Position numbers and translations under genes: made by a program. DNA of 64,000 nt from Bilabrum cf. latius (lineage: Eukaryota; Bigyra: Bicosoecida; Bigyra; Bicosoecida), in NCBI GenBank assembly GCA_965178125.1, contig OZ237743.1, forward strand, positions 992,001-1,056,000, in the 5' to 3' direction. A model generated the notes under the pieces. That model had not been told where the DNA came from and made no database searches. It saw only the letters and a program-made list of their open reading frames with translations. Shown piece by piece: positions 11,695 through 24,000 of this stretch (position 1 is its first letter; each line of letters starts with the position of its first letter).

Positions 11695-14600
11695 TCACCG
11701 ACCCCGCGATCCACCCACGATCATGGCCCCAGCAGCAGCCGCGGGGCTCGAGTGCTGCTAGCCGCTTCCTGCCGCTCGGCTAGACCCCCCTCCGGCTTTC
11801 GCAACCTCCCTTCTGGTGGTGCCATCTTTCTGAGTGCCACCCCCGTATTTCGTCCCAGTGGCACGTCCACCGGGCCCGAACGCGGGGGCGGCCATGCCAC
11901 CGGCACGCGCACCGCCGAGAGCACGCCTCGCCCGCCGCTGATGCCCAACCCTTGCCTTCGCACCGCCATGGGATGCACCCACAAACGACATGGGCCGCGC
12001 AAGCCCCTTGGCACGCTTATCAAGACCCTTGCTCCCACCACCAGCCCCACGCCCCCCAAGGAGACCCCCGCCCACCTTCCCCCCGCCCTGTGGACCCCCG
12101 AGCGCCGACTGGCTGCCCCTCCTGGAGGCATCCCTCTGCTTCACAGCCTCCTCGCTGAGGCCCCCTGCACCACCGTGCGATGCACCCCAGGCCTCCTGCC
12201 CCCTGGGCAGCTCACGGGGCATCCCGCCGGGCCTCAGTCCCCGGCTGCCCTCGTCCACCGCAGGCTTGCGCAATCCATCCCTTTGTTCCCTGGCCCGCCT
12301 CGCGGCCAGAGCAGCGGACGACCCCCTCGATCCATGTTGTCCCCGCCTGCTACCCGCCCGGCCCCCTTCGCCCTCGTCCGACGAAGAGCTCGAGAAGTCG
12401 TACGCGGCCGCAGCGTCGCCCGCCGTCATGCCTTCGCGCATCATCTTCTTGCGGTGCCGCCGGCGCCGCGCACTTGCGGAACCAGACGGGTCGCTAGGTG
12501 GTGCCTGGTCCCTGCCAACCTGGCCCGCCCCCTTCTCTTTCGATTTCTGCTCCTGCGATTGGCCCGACTCGCTGCTGCCGGCGCGCACCTGGCCGCGGGC
12601 TGCATTGCCTCGGGGTAGCTGTCCAGTCGCCCCTTTGCTCTCCCCCTGGCCTCTTGACAGTCTTCTGCTGCCACCACCGCTTGACTTGGGTACTGGCAGC
12701 CCCTCTGGCACCAGCACGTCGCCAGACCCAGAGCCTCGATGGCGGATTGCCCTAAGCGGAGAAGGGGGCAACCTGTGAGGATTCGAGGCGGTGTCTCTCT
12801 GCCCCTGGGCCGCACCAATACCAGGACCCCCGAATGAATGTGCCTCTAATCCACCAGTGGACATCTCGTCGCTCTCCCTCCGCTTGCGATCCCTCACCCG
12901 GCCTCGCCTGTCCCACCCGGCGGACCCAGCAGCCGCCACACCACCGCCTGTGCCTGTGCCCGTGTCTGTGCCCACCCTCCCGTTCCTACTGCGCCCCTTG
13001 TTCTCTGGGTGTTCGTCATCCGTGAGATCCACCGCGCCCGAGCCCCGATCCTGCCTCTCCCTCGACACTGACCTGGACCCGCCGGCCGACCGCGAGCCGA
13101 GCGAGGCCTCCGAGTCGCTGCGCCGCATGCTGGCGTGAGAGGGAGCCACCGAGTCTGCGCGGGCGGCAGCTTCATCGCGCTGGCCAGAGGAACTGCCGTG
13201 CGATGCAACGGCACCGGATACAGTCGCTCCGGGCACAGCTCCGGTAGCCGGGGACTGTACCGGGGTCAAGCGCGGGCTGGGGATGTGCGCGATGCCACCC
13301 TCCCGGCCCACGGGTGCTGGGTGGTGCGTCACAGTCACCGGCGTCATCGAGTCAGAGCGGGGCGTTGGAATTCCGGGCCCTGCGCCGGCGGGACCTGCTG
13401 CTGCTGCCACTGCACCGTACTGCTGCTGGTGCGCCCGCAGCCCCTCCCCCGCAAGCCCCTGGCCGGGGCTGCCAGCCACCGCCCCCGCGCCCATTCCCAT
13501 TCCCGTTCCCGTTCCCATGCCGCTGCCGGTGCCGCCGAGCAGTGCCCCAGTTCCCTGGGCCAGCACGCCCGTGGTTGCACCCGCGGCCCCTCGGCCCCCT
13601 TTGGCCATTGAGGTGGCGATCGTGCCCACGTTCTGCTCCAAGGTGGACCGGTCCTCTTCCGTCCACGGGGCTTCTTTTCTCATCTTGTCGCCGATGGAGT
13701 GCTCCTTGAGGTACCTTGCCACCGCGTCCCCCACCAGGTCGGCGACCCCCCGCTTGGCAAGCAGCCTGCGCCTCACCTTGGTGGAGCTGACCCGGTCCAG
13801 ACTGGTGCTCAGCAGCGCACTGTCGTCCACCAGGTGCACCTTGAGGCGGTGCCTCCTGCCCACCAGCGTGTCCAATTCCTCGGTGAATCCCGGCCTGGCG
13901 CAGCAGATCACACCGAAATTCTTGATGGTTTGCGGTCCAGTTCGCAGCAGATGGTCTGCGCCGCAGAGGTACATGACCTTGGGCGAATGCTCGGGCGTGA
14001 ATGCCGCGTCTAGCCTCTGCTGCACGTTGCGAAGCACGGAAGGGTAGTCCTGGGTGTTCCGGCGCGTGGCTTCCCAGCGGTCCACCGCCAGCCATGATGA
14101 CCCGCGTATGGCGGCTTCGCACATGGCGACCCTGTGCCTGGCAGGGATGGCTTGCTCCGGGAATCGTCGCAGGGCCGATCGCACAGTCTTGTCGTGGGAG
14201 GGGCTGATCACCCCGCCCACCACCTGGAATTCCGTCCTTTCGGTCAAATACTGCGATGAAATAGGTAGTAGTTAAGGCAGCACATTCCTTATCGTGATCG
14301 GCAGCGAGACAAGCGCAAGCCAAGAGCAGTCGAAACCAAGCGTATGACGCGGTAGCAAGCACCCAGCGATCGCATCCGACGGATCAGGGCAGTCTCTCTC
14401 ACGTTTCTGGCCAGATAGAACATGCGCAGGTGGTACAGATGCACTGGATTGTAGCTCCCGGTTGCAACCAGCACGACCGGCTTGCGACCAGCCACGAGCG
14501 CGCCCATGTTGGTCGCAACCTGCCTGACGAGCAGCTCCTGAGATGTCAGTTTGGACACCTCGGCGGTGGCCGGCCGCCCGATCTCGGCCTGCAGAGACAG

Positions 14601-15497
14601 CAGGCCGCGGGCAGCCGGGCTCATACCCGCAGCACTTCCCGCTCCGAGTCCTCCTAGCATGGGACTACCTGCGCCGCTGCCAGGAACACCGCCAACCGAC
14701 GCGTTGCCTGCCCATACGGACCACCGAGAGGATGACGCGTTCGAGACTCGCCGGACCTTGCGACCCCCGAGCCCCTGCCCCTGCCCCTGCCCCTGCCCCT
14801 GCCTGCCATGCGCGTGCCCGGGGGACGCATCCGCTGTGGATCGTCTGGATGACGAGTGCCCACTGGATGCACTGCCATGCGATGCACTTGGAGGGCCTGG
14901 CAGGACCGATCGCATCGCGGCGCCCGCGCTCGAGGGATGCGCTGGAGCACCTGCTCCGAGTCGTGCTCGCCTCAGCGCGGCGTGAATCTCGCTGGCGTGC
15001 GGAATCCGGCTGCCGCTTTCCACGGAACCGAAGCTGTCGGCAGGATTGGATGCGCCGGGATGGCCGGCGGAATCTCGCCGAGCAGCGCCAGCTCCGGGCG
15101 ATTGCAACAATCGCGGGCGCTCCATTGCGAGGGGCAAGCGCTCGTTGAGAGGCTCCAACCGCGATCGTTCCGAGCTATTAGAGCCCGGTACACCCCTTGG
15201 TGGAGCGCGTCGATGAGCATGGTCGTCTTCAGATGTCATAGAGCCGCTGGAAAGGTGCCGGCGATGCCTGCCAGCTTCCACTGCTTCGTGAACCTCTGCC
15301 CTGTGCAACATATCCGTCAAATCCTAAACCTCTGCCCTCAGCCGACTGAGCTCTTCAGCATTCTTCACTGCAGTGCGTGGAGTCGGTACAGATGTCACCC
15401 CTTCGGGCCTGAGATGCATGCTCTCTCGGATGACATAGGCGTTGGGCAGGCCTGATACCTTCAGCGTTTCGGCCGCCCTATCGGCTGCGCCCGCCAT
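11695..15497 (-). CDS. NMNAT: Nicotinamide-nucleotide adenylyltransferase (NMNAT) with long disordered extensions
   Basis: Two exons: 15497-14403 and 14250-11695, 1,216 residues, stop TGA. The 152-nt intron (GTGAGAG...CATCGCAG) splits the catalytic domain between MFYLARN and YLTERTEF. Nucleotidyl-transferase motifs are VATGSYNPVHLYHLRMF (GxxxPxHxxH) at about residue 340 and RVSSTKVRRRL (SSTxxR) at about 525, with VMYLCGADHLLR between them. The reaction joins NMN and ATP to make NAD+. The core of about 200 residues sits inside long Ser/Gly/Arg-rich tails of about 335 (N) and 660 (C) residues; known NMNATs are about 230-310 residues. TAGs are at 15324 (SRLRAEV-TAG-DLTDML) and 11758, close to the end. 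The start is set at the ATG of MAGAADRAAETLK because the frame above it overlaps the divergent NME7 gene. Confidence 0.85.
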
Positions 15498-15676
15498 GAT
15501 GGATTCTTGGCTGTACTTATTATGCAATCCACGAACTGCGTAAGCAAAAAGCTTGTCGTTTCGCCGTGTCTGGAACGGAAACGAGACCGGTAGCACTGCG
15601 GAACCACAACCGAGCGGCGCCGCGCCCAACGGATGGTTGGAATCGTTGAGATAGTATTGCTTCTGAGCCCAAGACC

Positions 15677-17076
15677 ATGGCAGCTGTAGCTGGATCTGGG
15701 ACATCATCTTTAGCACGGGCTGGTGCTTCTGCTTTGGAACTTGCTACAGATCCGATGAGCGCAATGGAAACTCCTGGCCAGGCGAAGTACAGCTTCCTCG
15801 CTAGCTGGTTGGATGAAGTCAGTGGCGTGGTTCGAGACTTCAACGTTAGCTTTTGGACATCAGACAGCACTGTTGAAATGTATGACCCGAAGGCCCGAAG
15901 ATTATTCCTAAAGCGGGCTCTGCCTAGAGAGCGAGTGACGCTTGCTTCCTTCGCCCTCGGCAACACTGTAACAGTCATGGGACGGCCGCTTCAAATCAAG
16001 AAATATCTTAACCCAGTTACGGAGGCAGCTTTTAAGACCACGCGCACGACGACTGTTTGCGTGATCAAGCCGGATGCGCTGCCGAGCATGGGCACAATCA
16101 TTGACTTGATAGTGGCTGCAGGATTGGACTTGGTGCAAGCAAGGATGGTCCGGCTGAATGCGCGCGAGGCTGAATTTTTGCTGCAGGACAAGCGACGTCT
16201 GTTGTCGCCCGATAAGTTCAAGGCGCTGGCATCCCACCTGACGAGAGATGCCTGCCTTGCGCTTGCAGTGGCGGGCGACGATTCCGTCGCTGTCCTGCAC
16301 AAGTGCGCCGGCCCGTCAGACCCGGAAGACGCGAGAGCTGCGTCTGCAGGTAGTATTCGGTGAGAGACTTTTCGATTCTTGGGCTGCGTGGTGGCCCCGC
16401 GAGTGCGGGTCACCACGTTGCGGCTCGTACTCCGTGGCGAGACCTGCAGCAGCGCGATGCCTGATGCCCCGTGCCCGTACTGCAGCGCACTGCCTACGAG
16501 CATGAAATTTGCTCTTCATCTTCCGTTATTGCTCGCAGCGCTAGGTTTGGAACAGATTCGATCAGGAACGCCGTGCACACGTCCGCCGACATTGACGCGG
16601 CCGGCCGTGACTTGGATTTCCTGTTCGAGCAGAAAAGGGAGGACCCGGCCCTCTTCGACAACTGCGCAGTGGTCGTGGTGAAGCCGCACGCTTTCGACGC
16701 GGGTGCGACGGGCCCCGTCCTGCAGGAGCTGCTGGACGCCAAGCTGGAGGTGTGCTCGGTCAAGACTCTCGCACTCCGCACCAAGGATCTGGAGGACTAC
16801 CTGGAGGCGTACAAGGGGGTTGTGCCCGAGTACGGGATGTGGGTGAGGACTATGTCGGAGGGGAGATCTCTGCTGGTGCTGGTGCGGGGGGAGGGCGTGG
16901 TGACGAGGGTGAGGAGGCTGTGCGGGCCCTACGTGCCAGAGATCGCGAGGGAGCTGGCCCCGTCCAGCCTGCGGGCGTAGTTTGGGAAGGATGCCGTGAG
17001 AAATGGGGTGCATTGCACTGACCTGGAGAGGGACGGTCCTCTGGAGGGCAAGTTTCTGTTTAACGTGGCAGTGTGA
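15677..17076 (+). CDS. NME7: NME7, DM10 plus tandem NDP-kinase domains (ciliary)
   Basis: Exons 15677-16359 and 16539-17076, 406 residues. The 179-nt intron (GTGAGAG...CTCGCAG) joins GSIR to ARFGTDSIRNAVHTS. A DM10 domain begins at KYSFLASWLDE; NDK domain A begins at TTTVCVIKPDALP and has RNAVH, and NDK domain B begins at NCAVVVVKPHAF. The C-terminus reads SSLRA-TAG-FGKDAVRNGVHCTDL, so the NxxH catalytic-type His of domain B lies after the TAG at 16978-16980. Animal and algal NME7 have RAxFG here with a variable x. NME7 is a gamma-tubulin ring complex and axoneme-associated protein, which implies a flagellated organism. It ends in TGA. Divergent from the NMNAT gene across 179 bases. Confidence 0.93.
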
Positions 17077-17357
17077 CCTGTGTCCGTTGTGGAGCGCGGG
17101 GCGGGTGGCGCCCGGCATCAGCGGCTTGGTGTGGCTGGCGGGGCGTCACCCCATGAATTACACCTCTCTAGTTTGTTCCTTACTCTGTAAAATTCTGGTT
17201 TTCGTTCAGCAAAGCCATAAATATGAAGCCTTGCCAAGCTACTGCCGACCTGAGGAGTGATCGGAGCACTTCGGTGAGTGCTCGACTCCATGCCCCGCAC
17301 GGCATTTTACAGCGACGCGTGTAAAATCCACCAAGATTCCATCAACTGTATAGCTGC

Positions 17358-20300
17358 ATGAGTATTCAAACCAGAGCAGCAGCCGAAGCACGCGGTTTTG
17401 CCGCGAGTGTTTCAGCCGCTATTTCTAGCGACGACACGCAAGGTGTTCTGTATCATGCCGGGCAAGGTGCTTTGCTCCATCCACCGCGATAGTTTCAGGG
17501 CCTTCGGTTTCCGCCTGACTCTCACGGACCTGTATCGCATGCAGCGATTCATGGGAGCTCCAAAACGCTCCAGCTCCTCCTGGATTCGTTCCACCTGAGC
17601 CCAAACGAGAGATCTTCCCAGGGCATTACACCAATGATGCAACTTGTCAGATCGTATGATGTTTTGAAGGAGAAAACGCTTGCGTCTTTCCGAGAAATTG
17701 CTCAGATTCTCGTAGCTGCTGGTACGGAGGGACATGAGGTCGATCTGGTAAGGCAGAGGTTTGGGGCTTTGCTTCAAGGTGTAGAACTAGACCTGCAATA
17801 ACTTTCTAATTTTGTATTCATTTGAGACGCAGGAAGGTAATTCTGCATTGCATTGGGCGTACCGCCATGGCGTGCCAGCGGGCCTTCTTCCAGACTGCAT
17901 TCGCAGCAAGGGAGCGCTGGTTGAGAACAACGATGGGTACACCCCGATAGAATATATGCGCTCGAAAGAGACAGCTTGCACGCAATTTGCAGACCCTGGC
18001 AAGACTGCCAGAGGATTGGAGCCTGGTAGAGCCCAGCGTGCATCCGGCTCCAGCGTGCAGCGTGCCACCGGCTGCTAGGAGCAGCAGCTGCAAGCGGTTG
18101 ATTACCATCGACTCGGCATCTGGCCCGGAAACACTTCCTCCCCATTCAATAGTTGGGCCTTGGACAATTACGTGCGGCACATGTAGCGGTAGGGGCGTGT
18201 CATACGATAGGCAGTTGTGTCAGGCTCCCGAGCGGAGACTCCCCTCAGCACGGCACTGGCCAGGCACAACCTCGTCCGGCACGAAGTTATCCCGTCACCC
18301 CAAGTTTCAAAACACGCAAGACATGATACCTCAGCAGTAGGCACTGCTGCATCGCCCTGCCCTGGGGCTTCTTTCAAGTCAGGCCCAGCTGCAGACACTC
18401 CAGCTGCGGTCGGGGATGCCGGAGCTGTGTTTCCTCCAGAGTTGGGCACTAACGGCACGCTGCAAGCTGCTCTTGCTGCGTCAGTGGCTGGCAATGAACT
18501 TGCACCCTGGGGGTCCTCGCGCGGCAGGATGCAAGCAGGCCGCTTCGGCTGGACTGCCCTCCACTGGGCAGCCTTCTTCCTGGACCTGCAGTCAATTGTC
18601 GTTATCGTGAATACATCGTTCGGAACTGGCTCTGGCCCGGTAGATCTGCCCATTGATTGCTTCGGGTAGACTCCACTTCATTGCGCGGTACGATCGTGCG
18701 CAATAAATGCAGAACAGCCTGGTCACTAGTACTTAGCGTCGCCTGCCACCTCTGAAACCTGTCCCGCTGTCCAAACCGGGAGCGGACTGGCTTGCGTCAA
18801 GCTCTTGGCTTCGCTGGACGCGCATGGTGATGCAGCACAGCGGTCGCACGCCCTCACTGGACACAGCCTTCTGCACACTTGCGTGGTGGAGGGACTTGGC
18901 ATGGACTTGAAACGGGTGAATAAGGCCAAAGCGAGCGATCCAGGACGAGGACCCGCCCCACCTCCAGATAAGCTGCACGCAGACAGCATCGCGCCCCGAG
19001 TCAGCCAGCTCGTTCGCTTGATCAACGTCATCAAAGCAGCCGGCTGTTCGCTCGAAGAGCAAGATTCTCTTGGCTTGACCCCGCTCGACCTAGTTCACCA
19101 AAGAGTGCAGCAGCTCGTGTCGGCGGTGCCTAGCAGTGGCAGACGCAGAGGCAAGCAGAACGATACCAAGCGACGAGCCATAGTCACAGCGACGTTTTCC
19201 CTGAGATAGGCACTTCGGTCTGCACCCGCCACGCTGTCGAAAGTATTTGACGGCTAGTCAAGCTTTCGGGCAAGCCGCGACAAATCGCCGCGTCGCTCCG
19301 TGCGATTCGATGTGCCTGATAAACCGTTACCAACACGTGTCCCATCGAGCCTGCCGGGTCCTGTTGCTTCGTAGACAACCAAGGCAGACCCCCATGAGAG
19401 TTCGCCTCTGCAAGCATCAGGGGCAGAGGTGATCCAAACTGGTGCACTGGACGCTTTGGCTGTATCGGCTGCCGATGCCAAGGCTGCTCCAGTTCACGCC
19501 GCGACGGGCGTATTGGAAGTATACGAACCTGTTGTCGACTGGCTCCAGCGCATCTGTCCCGGAGCTACAAGCAGTGGTGCGCAAGCAAAAGGCAGCCCAT
19601 GGGCGACAGCCGCCCAGATGGAGCGACTCAGGCGGCTGAGCAGAGTAAGCTTCTCACCGGTGCTCAGCCAGCTGGTTGCTTCGGAGCAGGGCGTGCAGAT
19701 GATTGGCCCTTTCAGCGCACGAAATCACCCGCTACCAGGTGGGCAACTATACCGCAGGAGCAACGGGGCCGTCTCCTTAATGCAGTGCTAGGCCGAAGTC
19801 GCCCCCAGCGGCGTGCACGGCTTCGTGGGCGTGGTCGAGCAATTGCCACGATCACCAGACGGGCGCGGCGGGATGCCGCTTCACGCCGTGCCTGTCCTCT
19901 CGAGCGGGCTACCACCTGAAGTCGAAGGACCCAACGTGCGTATGGCCGCCGTGCAGTCTCCCTCCAGCCACGCCGGTGTATCTGAGAGCGGCAGCCAGGA
20001 GGGGGGGTCTGGCTCTGCCTTGCAGTCCTGGGCCGGTGGCTCCAGCTGCAGGGACGGTGACTCTGCCAGCACCGGGTCCTACTTGATGCGGCATGCGCGC
20101 ATCGCGGCTCTGTGGGAGGAACAGGACTTCACAGGTATACCGGGGGAAGGTATCAGCTGCACTTCGAAGGATGGAAACGGTCCAAGCGCAGGCACGGCTG
20201 ACAGAGTCCCTGGTGGGCCACTTGACGTGACTGCTACGCCCAGCGACGCTGCTAGAATCGCTGCATCTGGATCAGGATAGGAAGAGGAAGATGATGCCTT

Positions 20301-20805
20301 CGTGTCTCCTCTTATACTGGGATACCCAGCCCTTGTGGACCGTGCCGAGGCAGTCGCCAAGGAGAGGGCTGCTTGCAAGAGGGCGGCACGGCAGCAGCGA
20401 CGAGAGTAGCTGCGCGCATCGAGTGAATACACTTCGGACACAGAGCGCGGCGGTCGCCCACGGCTGGTCAAAGAGGAGTCCGGTGTGCGCTCTGGCACTG
20501 TACGTGGTCATGGTAGCGCTACAGATGCTCATGCTGAAGGTAGCCCGCCCCTTCCCCCGAGTTGGGATCGGGCGTGGAGCGAGAGGGTGGGCAGGTACTA
20601 CTACTTCCACACCGAAACTCGACAGACGCAGTGGGACACCCCAGTTCTGGAGGGGGCAGGTCGGAGCGACATCGATTCAGATCAAGCGTCCGCACATGCT
20701 GGGAAACAGGATGCAGGAACGGGTGCAGGTGTATGCCTGACCAATGGGGCGGATGCAGCTTTGACCACTGGGGTGGACAATTCTGATACCGCGACTACCG
20801 AGTAA
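17358..20805 (+). CDS. Ankyrin-repeat/WW-domain protein
   Basis: Exons 17358-17747 and 17833-20805 (85-nt intron, GTAAGG...GACGCAG), 1,120 residues, stop TAA. The splice joins HEVDL to EGNSALHWAYRHG in phase. Ankyrin units are GNSALHWAYRHG, FGWTALHWAAFF, G-TAG-TPLHCAV and TGHSLLHTCVVEG. A WW domain lies near the C-terminus: SWDRAWSERVGRYYYFHTET followed by QTQWDTP. About 14 TAGs are in frame (17490, 18076, 18184, 18190, 18208, 18667, 18727, 19207, 19255, 19372, 19789, 20278, 20407 and others). One falls at the variable polar position of the G-x-TPLH consensus. The WW domain suggests binding to Pro-rich partners; no enzymatic domain is seen. Standard-code annotation would give at least five false genes. 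Confidence 0.82.
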
Positions 20806-20820
20806 TAACAAATGAGGTCT

Positions 20821-20842
20821 ATCCGGATTCCGGAATCCGGAT
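20821..20842. repeat. Perfect 22-bp palindrome
   Basis: The segment beginning atccggattccgg is identical to its own reverse complement over 22 bases. It lies 16 bases after the TAA of the ankyrin/WW gene, between convergent genes. Related TCCGGA/ATCCGG arrays recur at about 29682-29700 and 29903-29924. Confidence 0.85.
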
Positions 20843-21024
20843 TGAAGCTAGCTATCAGACACTCAGCGAAGATAAACTGCATTTTGGCTAGCATGCGTCT
20901 ACCATCAGACCAAATCAAACCGATGTAACTCTGTAGCGGACCACCCGTACCGTCAAGAGAGAGCTACCCTTCGCCGTCTCACCCCAACGAATTCACCCAA
21001 AGCATTCCTTAGGGTTGTCTAGCA

Positions 21025-24000
21025 TCACTAACGTCGCACATTGGAATCCAAGTCAGTTGCAGCAGGCACCTTATCCTGCGCCGTGCCGCGCTTGCGCAGT
21101 CCGACGCCTGGCCGACTCACTATCTGAATCTCCCTGAGGTCCTCGAGAGCCTGCTCTACCACCTGTTCGGCCACCAGTGGCGTGTTCTCCTGAGAACGCA
21201 TCCGCAGGAACGGTGACAGCATCCACAGTCGCTGCTCGATGGCATCCGGGCTGCCGTCGTCGCTCGCAGATCCGACGCCACCGGATGGGAGTCGATCGTG
21301 GGGCGACCTGGCGGGGTCTGCAGACATCCAGTCAAACCTGCCCTGACCTGCTTGACCATCCCCCATACTGCCGCCGCCCTGCCTGTCTCGAGCGATCAGC
21401 TTGCTAGCGAATGTTGCCGATAGTCTGCTCCACTCCCTAGGCTGGTGCTCATGCTCCTGCTCCTGCTATTGCATCTGGCCATGATCAGCATCCTCGCCGC
21501 CGTCACCAACGTTGCCACTTTCGCCCAAGGCTTCTCCCAACGTGCCGTCTCCCGCCCCTGACTCAGGACTGCGAAGACCTCCTAGCCCGGTGTGCTCCCC
21601 AAACGCAAACGCGAAATCCTCCTTCTCCTCCAAATCGATCGAAGCCCACTCCTTGGTCCAGCTGGCGGGGACTGAAACAGCGCGCGAGCTGGCACGCTCC
21701 CCTCTCGCAAGTGATGAAGATCTACCCAGCAAGTCAGAGCTGCCGAAAGCGTCGCTGTCGTACTCATCTTCGTCTTCGTCACTGCTCGCGTCAAACAGAA
21801 CTGGCCCCGGGTAGGAACGCATGACCCCGGAATTCTCGTGCACAACTGGCTTCGGGAGCTCAAACCCGTGCGTGGGAACGTGGTTGCCTGGCTTCGCTGC
21901 GAATGCCTGGGGCCTCGAGAGCACCGTAGAGCCGTCAATGCCACTTTTCTCCGCTGAATCCACGGGAAATGAAGTCTCAACCTTATGCCACTATTCTTGG
22001 GGAGTGGCCTAGCCACTGCCCGCGCTCTAGCTGGAGTCATCCGCATCGCCGCCAGCCACGCCTGGTCCCTCATAGATACGGCTGTCCACACCATACGGAT
22101 CCGGTGTGTCATCACCCTCCAGCACACTGATGCGGAGTGGGGCAGCCACAGCCTGTGCCACTTTGTCCACCTCGTTCACGCCGCGCACCAGGTCGGACCC
22201 GGCACCGAGAGCACCAGACCCGCCCCCCGACACAACCAGGTGTCGCTGCAGCTGCTGCACCGCGCTCTTGAACACCTGCGTGGGCGACTCACCCGACAGC
22301 CCGCTTCCTGGTTCTCGATACACAGTGACGTCAGGTAGTGAGGACCGGGATGCCTCCGCGCTCACAAACCTGGCCGCCTGCCGCCTTGATTGCTCCCGGA
22401 TGCGCCTGCGCAGCAACGCGCTCACTTCCGCTGGTGTGGGTGGATGGATACCGCATTCCTGCAGCACCTCTCGAGCGTGACTCAAGAATGATGGTGGCTT
22501 TGATCTTGATCGCACGTGGCCCCGCGAGCTTGCTGGTCCCCCTGTCCCTGCGATTGTCTGCGCTGCCCGTCGCCTCTCCTGCAGTGTGGGCATGTGCATC
22601 ATCTCTTCAAACTTTCTCTTGTAAATGGCCTGCACTCGCTTACGAAGGCCGCTTGCAATCAGCATCATCCGAATAATGGACGAATTGATGAGGTTGCGAA
22701 GCTGCACCCGCTGCCGCACCCGCAGCCGGTGGTCCTCGCCGAACCGCAGGCCGCAGGCGCGCATCTTGGCTCGCAGCTCGCTTCGGACCTGCGGGGCTTC
22801 ACCGTGCTCTGTGCAGGCGAGGTCGACGACAGAAAGGACCTATATCGGAATCTTCGAAAACCGCTCGTAGCTCTGTATGCTGTCGAAGGGGTGAGGCGCT
22901 TGCTTCAGCTTGGTTCGGTGGCCTGCCGATTGCCCCGCCTCGCGTTCTTGGGCCTCTGTGGCAAGCTGCTCTGTGAGCTGAAGCAGGACCGCGGGCGAGG
23001 CTCCCCCACTGGCCAGGCACCGCACTAGCTTCAGCGCCAGGAACCACGAGCGGTGTCTGGCTGGGCACAGGGCATATACCTTTGCTCCCAGTCGCACATC
23101 ACCGGCGGCGTGTGCTATATCCAGACAGGCTTCTGCAATTCTGTGCGTACTGCCTGGGGGCAATGAGCTCAATGATCTTTGGCTCAGAGGAGCGAAGTCT
23201 TGCCCCACCCCGAGAGTCGATGCTACTAAGCTGTGCTCATTGGATTCACCAGCAGCAACGCTTCCAGACTGGGAGGGTTCGCTTCCCATGCAGCGCCAAA
23301 CAAGAGATGCGGCTGCCTCGACGTCGCCGCCCCTAGACAGCGATGCCGCCCTGGCAACAGCCCACATGGAATTCAGACCGTCTACAGGTCTTGTTGCCTG
23401 GCTGGTATCCTAGTTACGAGCTTCGCTCGACCTGAACTCGGCTTCTTGCTCTAGCATGTCGGACACGAAGTGAACAAGCACGTCGGCCTGCTTGCCGGAT
23501 TGCTTGCTGATCGACAGTCCCAGCAGCGTGTGAGCCATGCGATCAACGGGCAGAACCATGCTCCTCTGTGGACCGTATCCAGCCGTTGCGATGGAATTCG
23601 TCGCGGCTTGCAGCGCTATGCCCACCTTTCTCCCGTGTACGGCTAGGTTCATCACCTGCCGCCAAGCCCGGCTCACGTCACCGACCTGCAACTGCACTGG
23701 ACCCAGGTCCTCATGGCCGACTGCTGCCGACAGATCAGGCGAGCCAGCCTCCCTCCATGCTGCAATCGCTTCCCGCACGGCCAGGATCGCTGCGTCCACG
23801 TGAGTTGGCAACTGGGGCCGCGCTGCATCGTGCGAGGTTGGGGCATCCTGCACGGCAGTACGATCGTCGTATGGAACAGCCCCTGCTGGAGCAGTTGCAA
23901 CTGCCTGCAAACGTGTTGCGTTTCCGCTGTCCCAGCTACCGTATTTGACGCCCTCCTCCCCCACCAGCGGGATATCATCTCTGGTGGAGCCGCTCTCACT

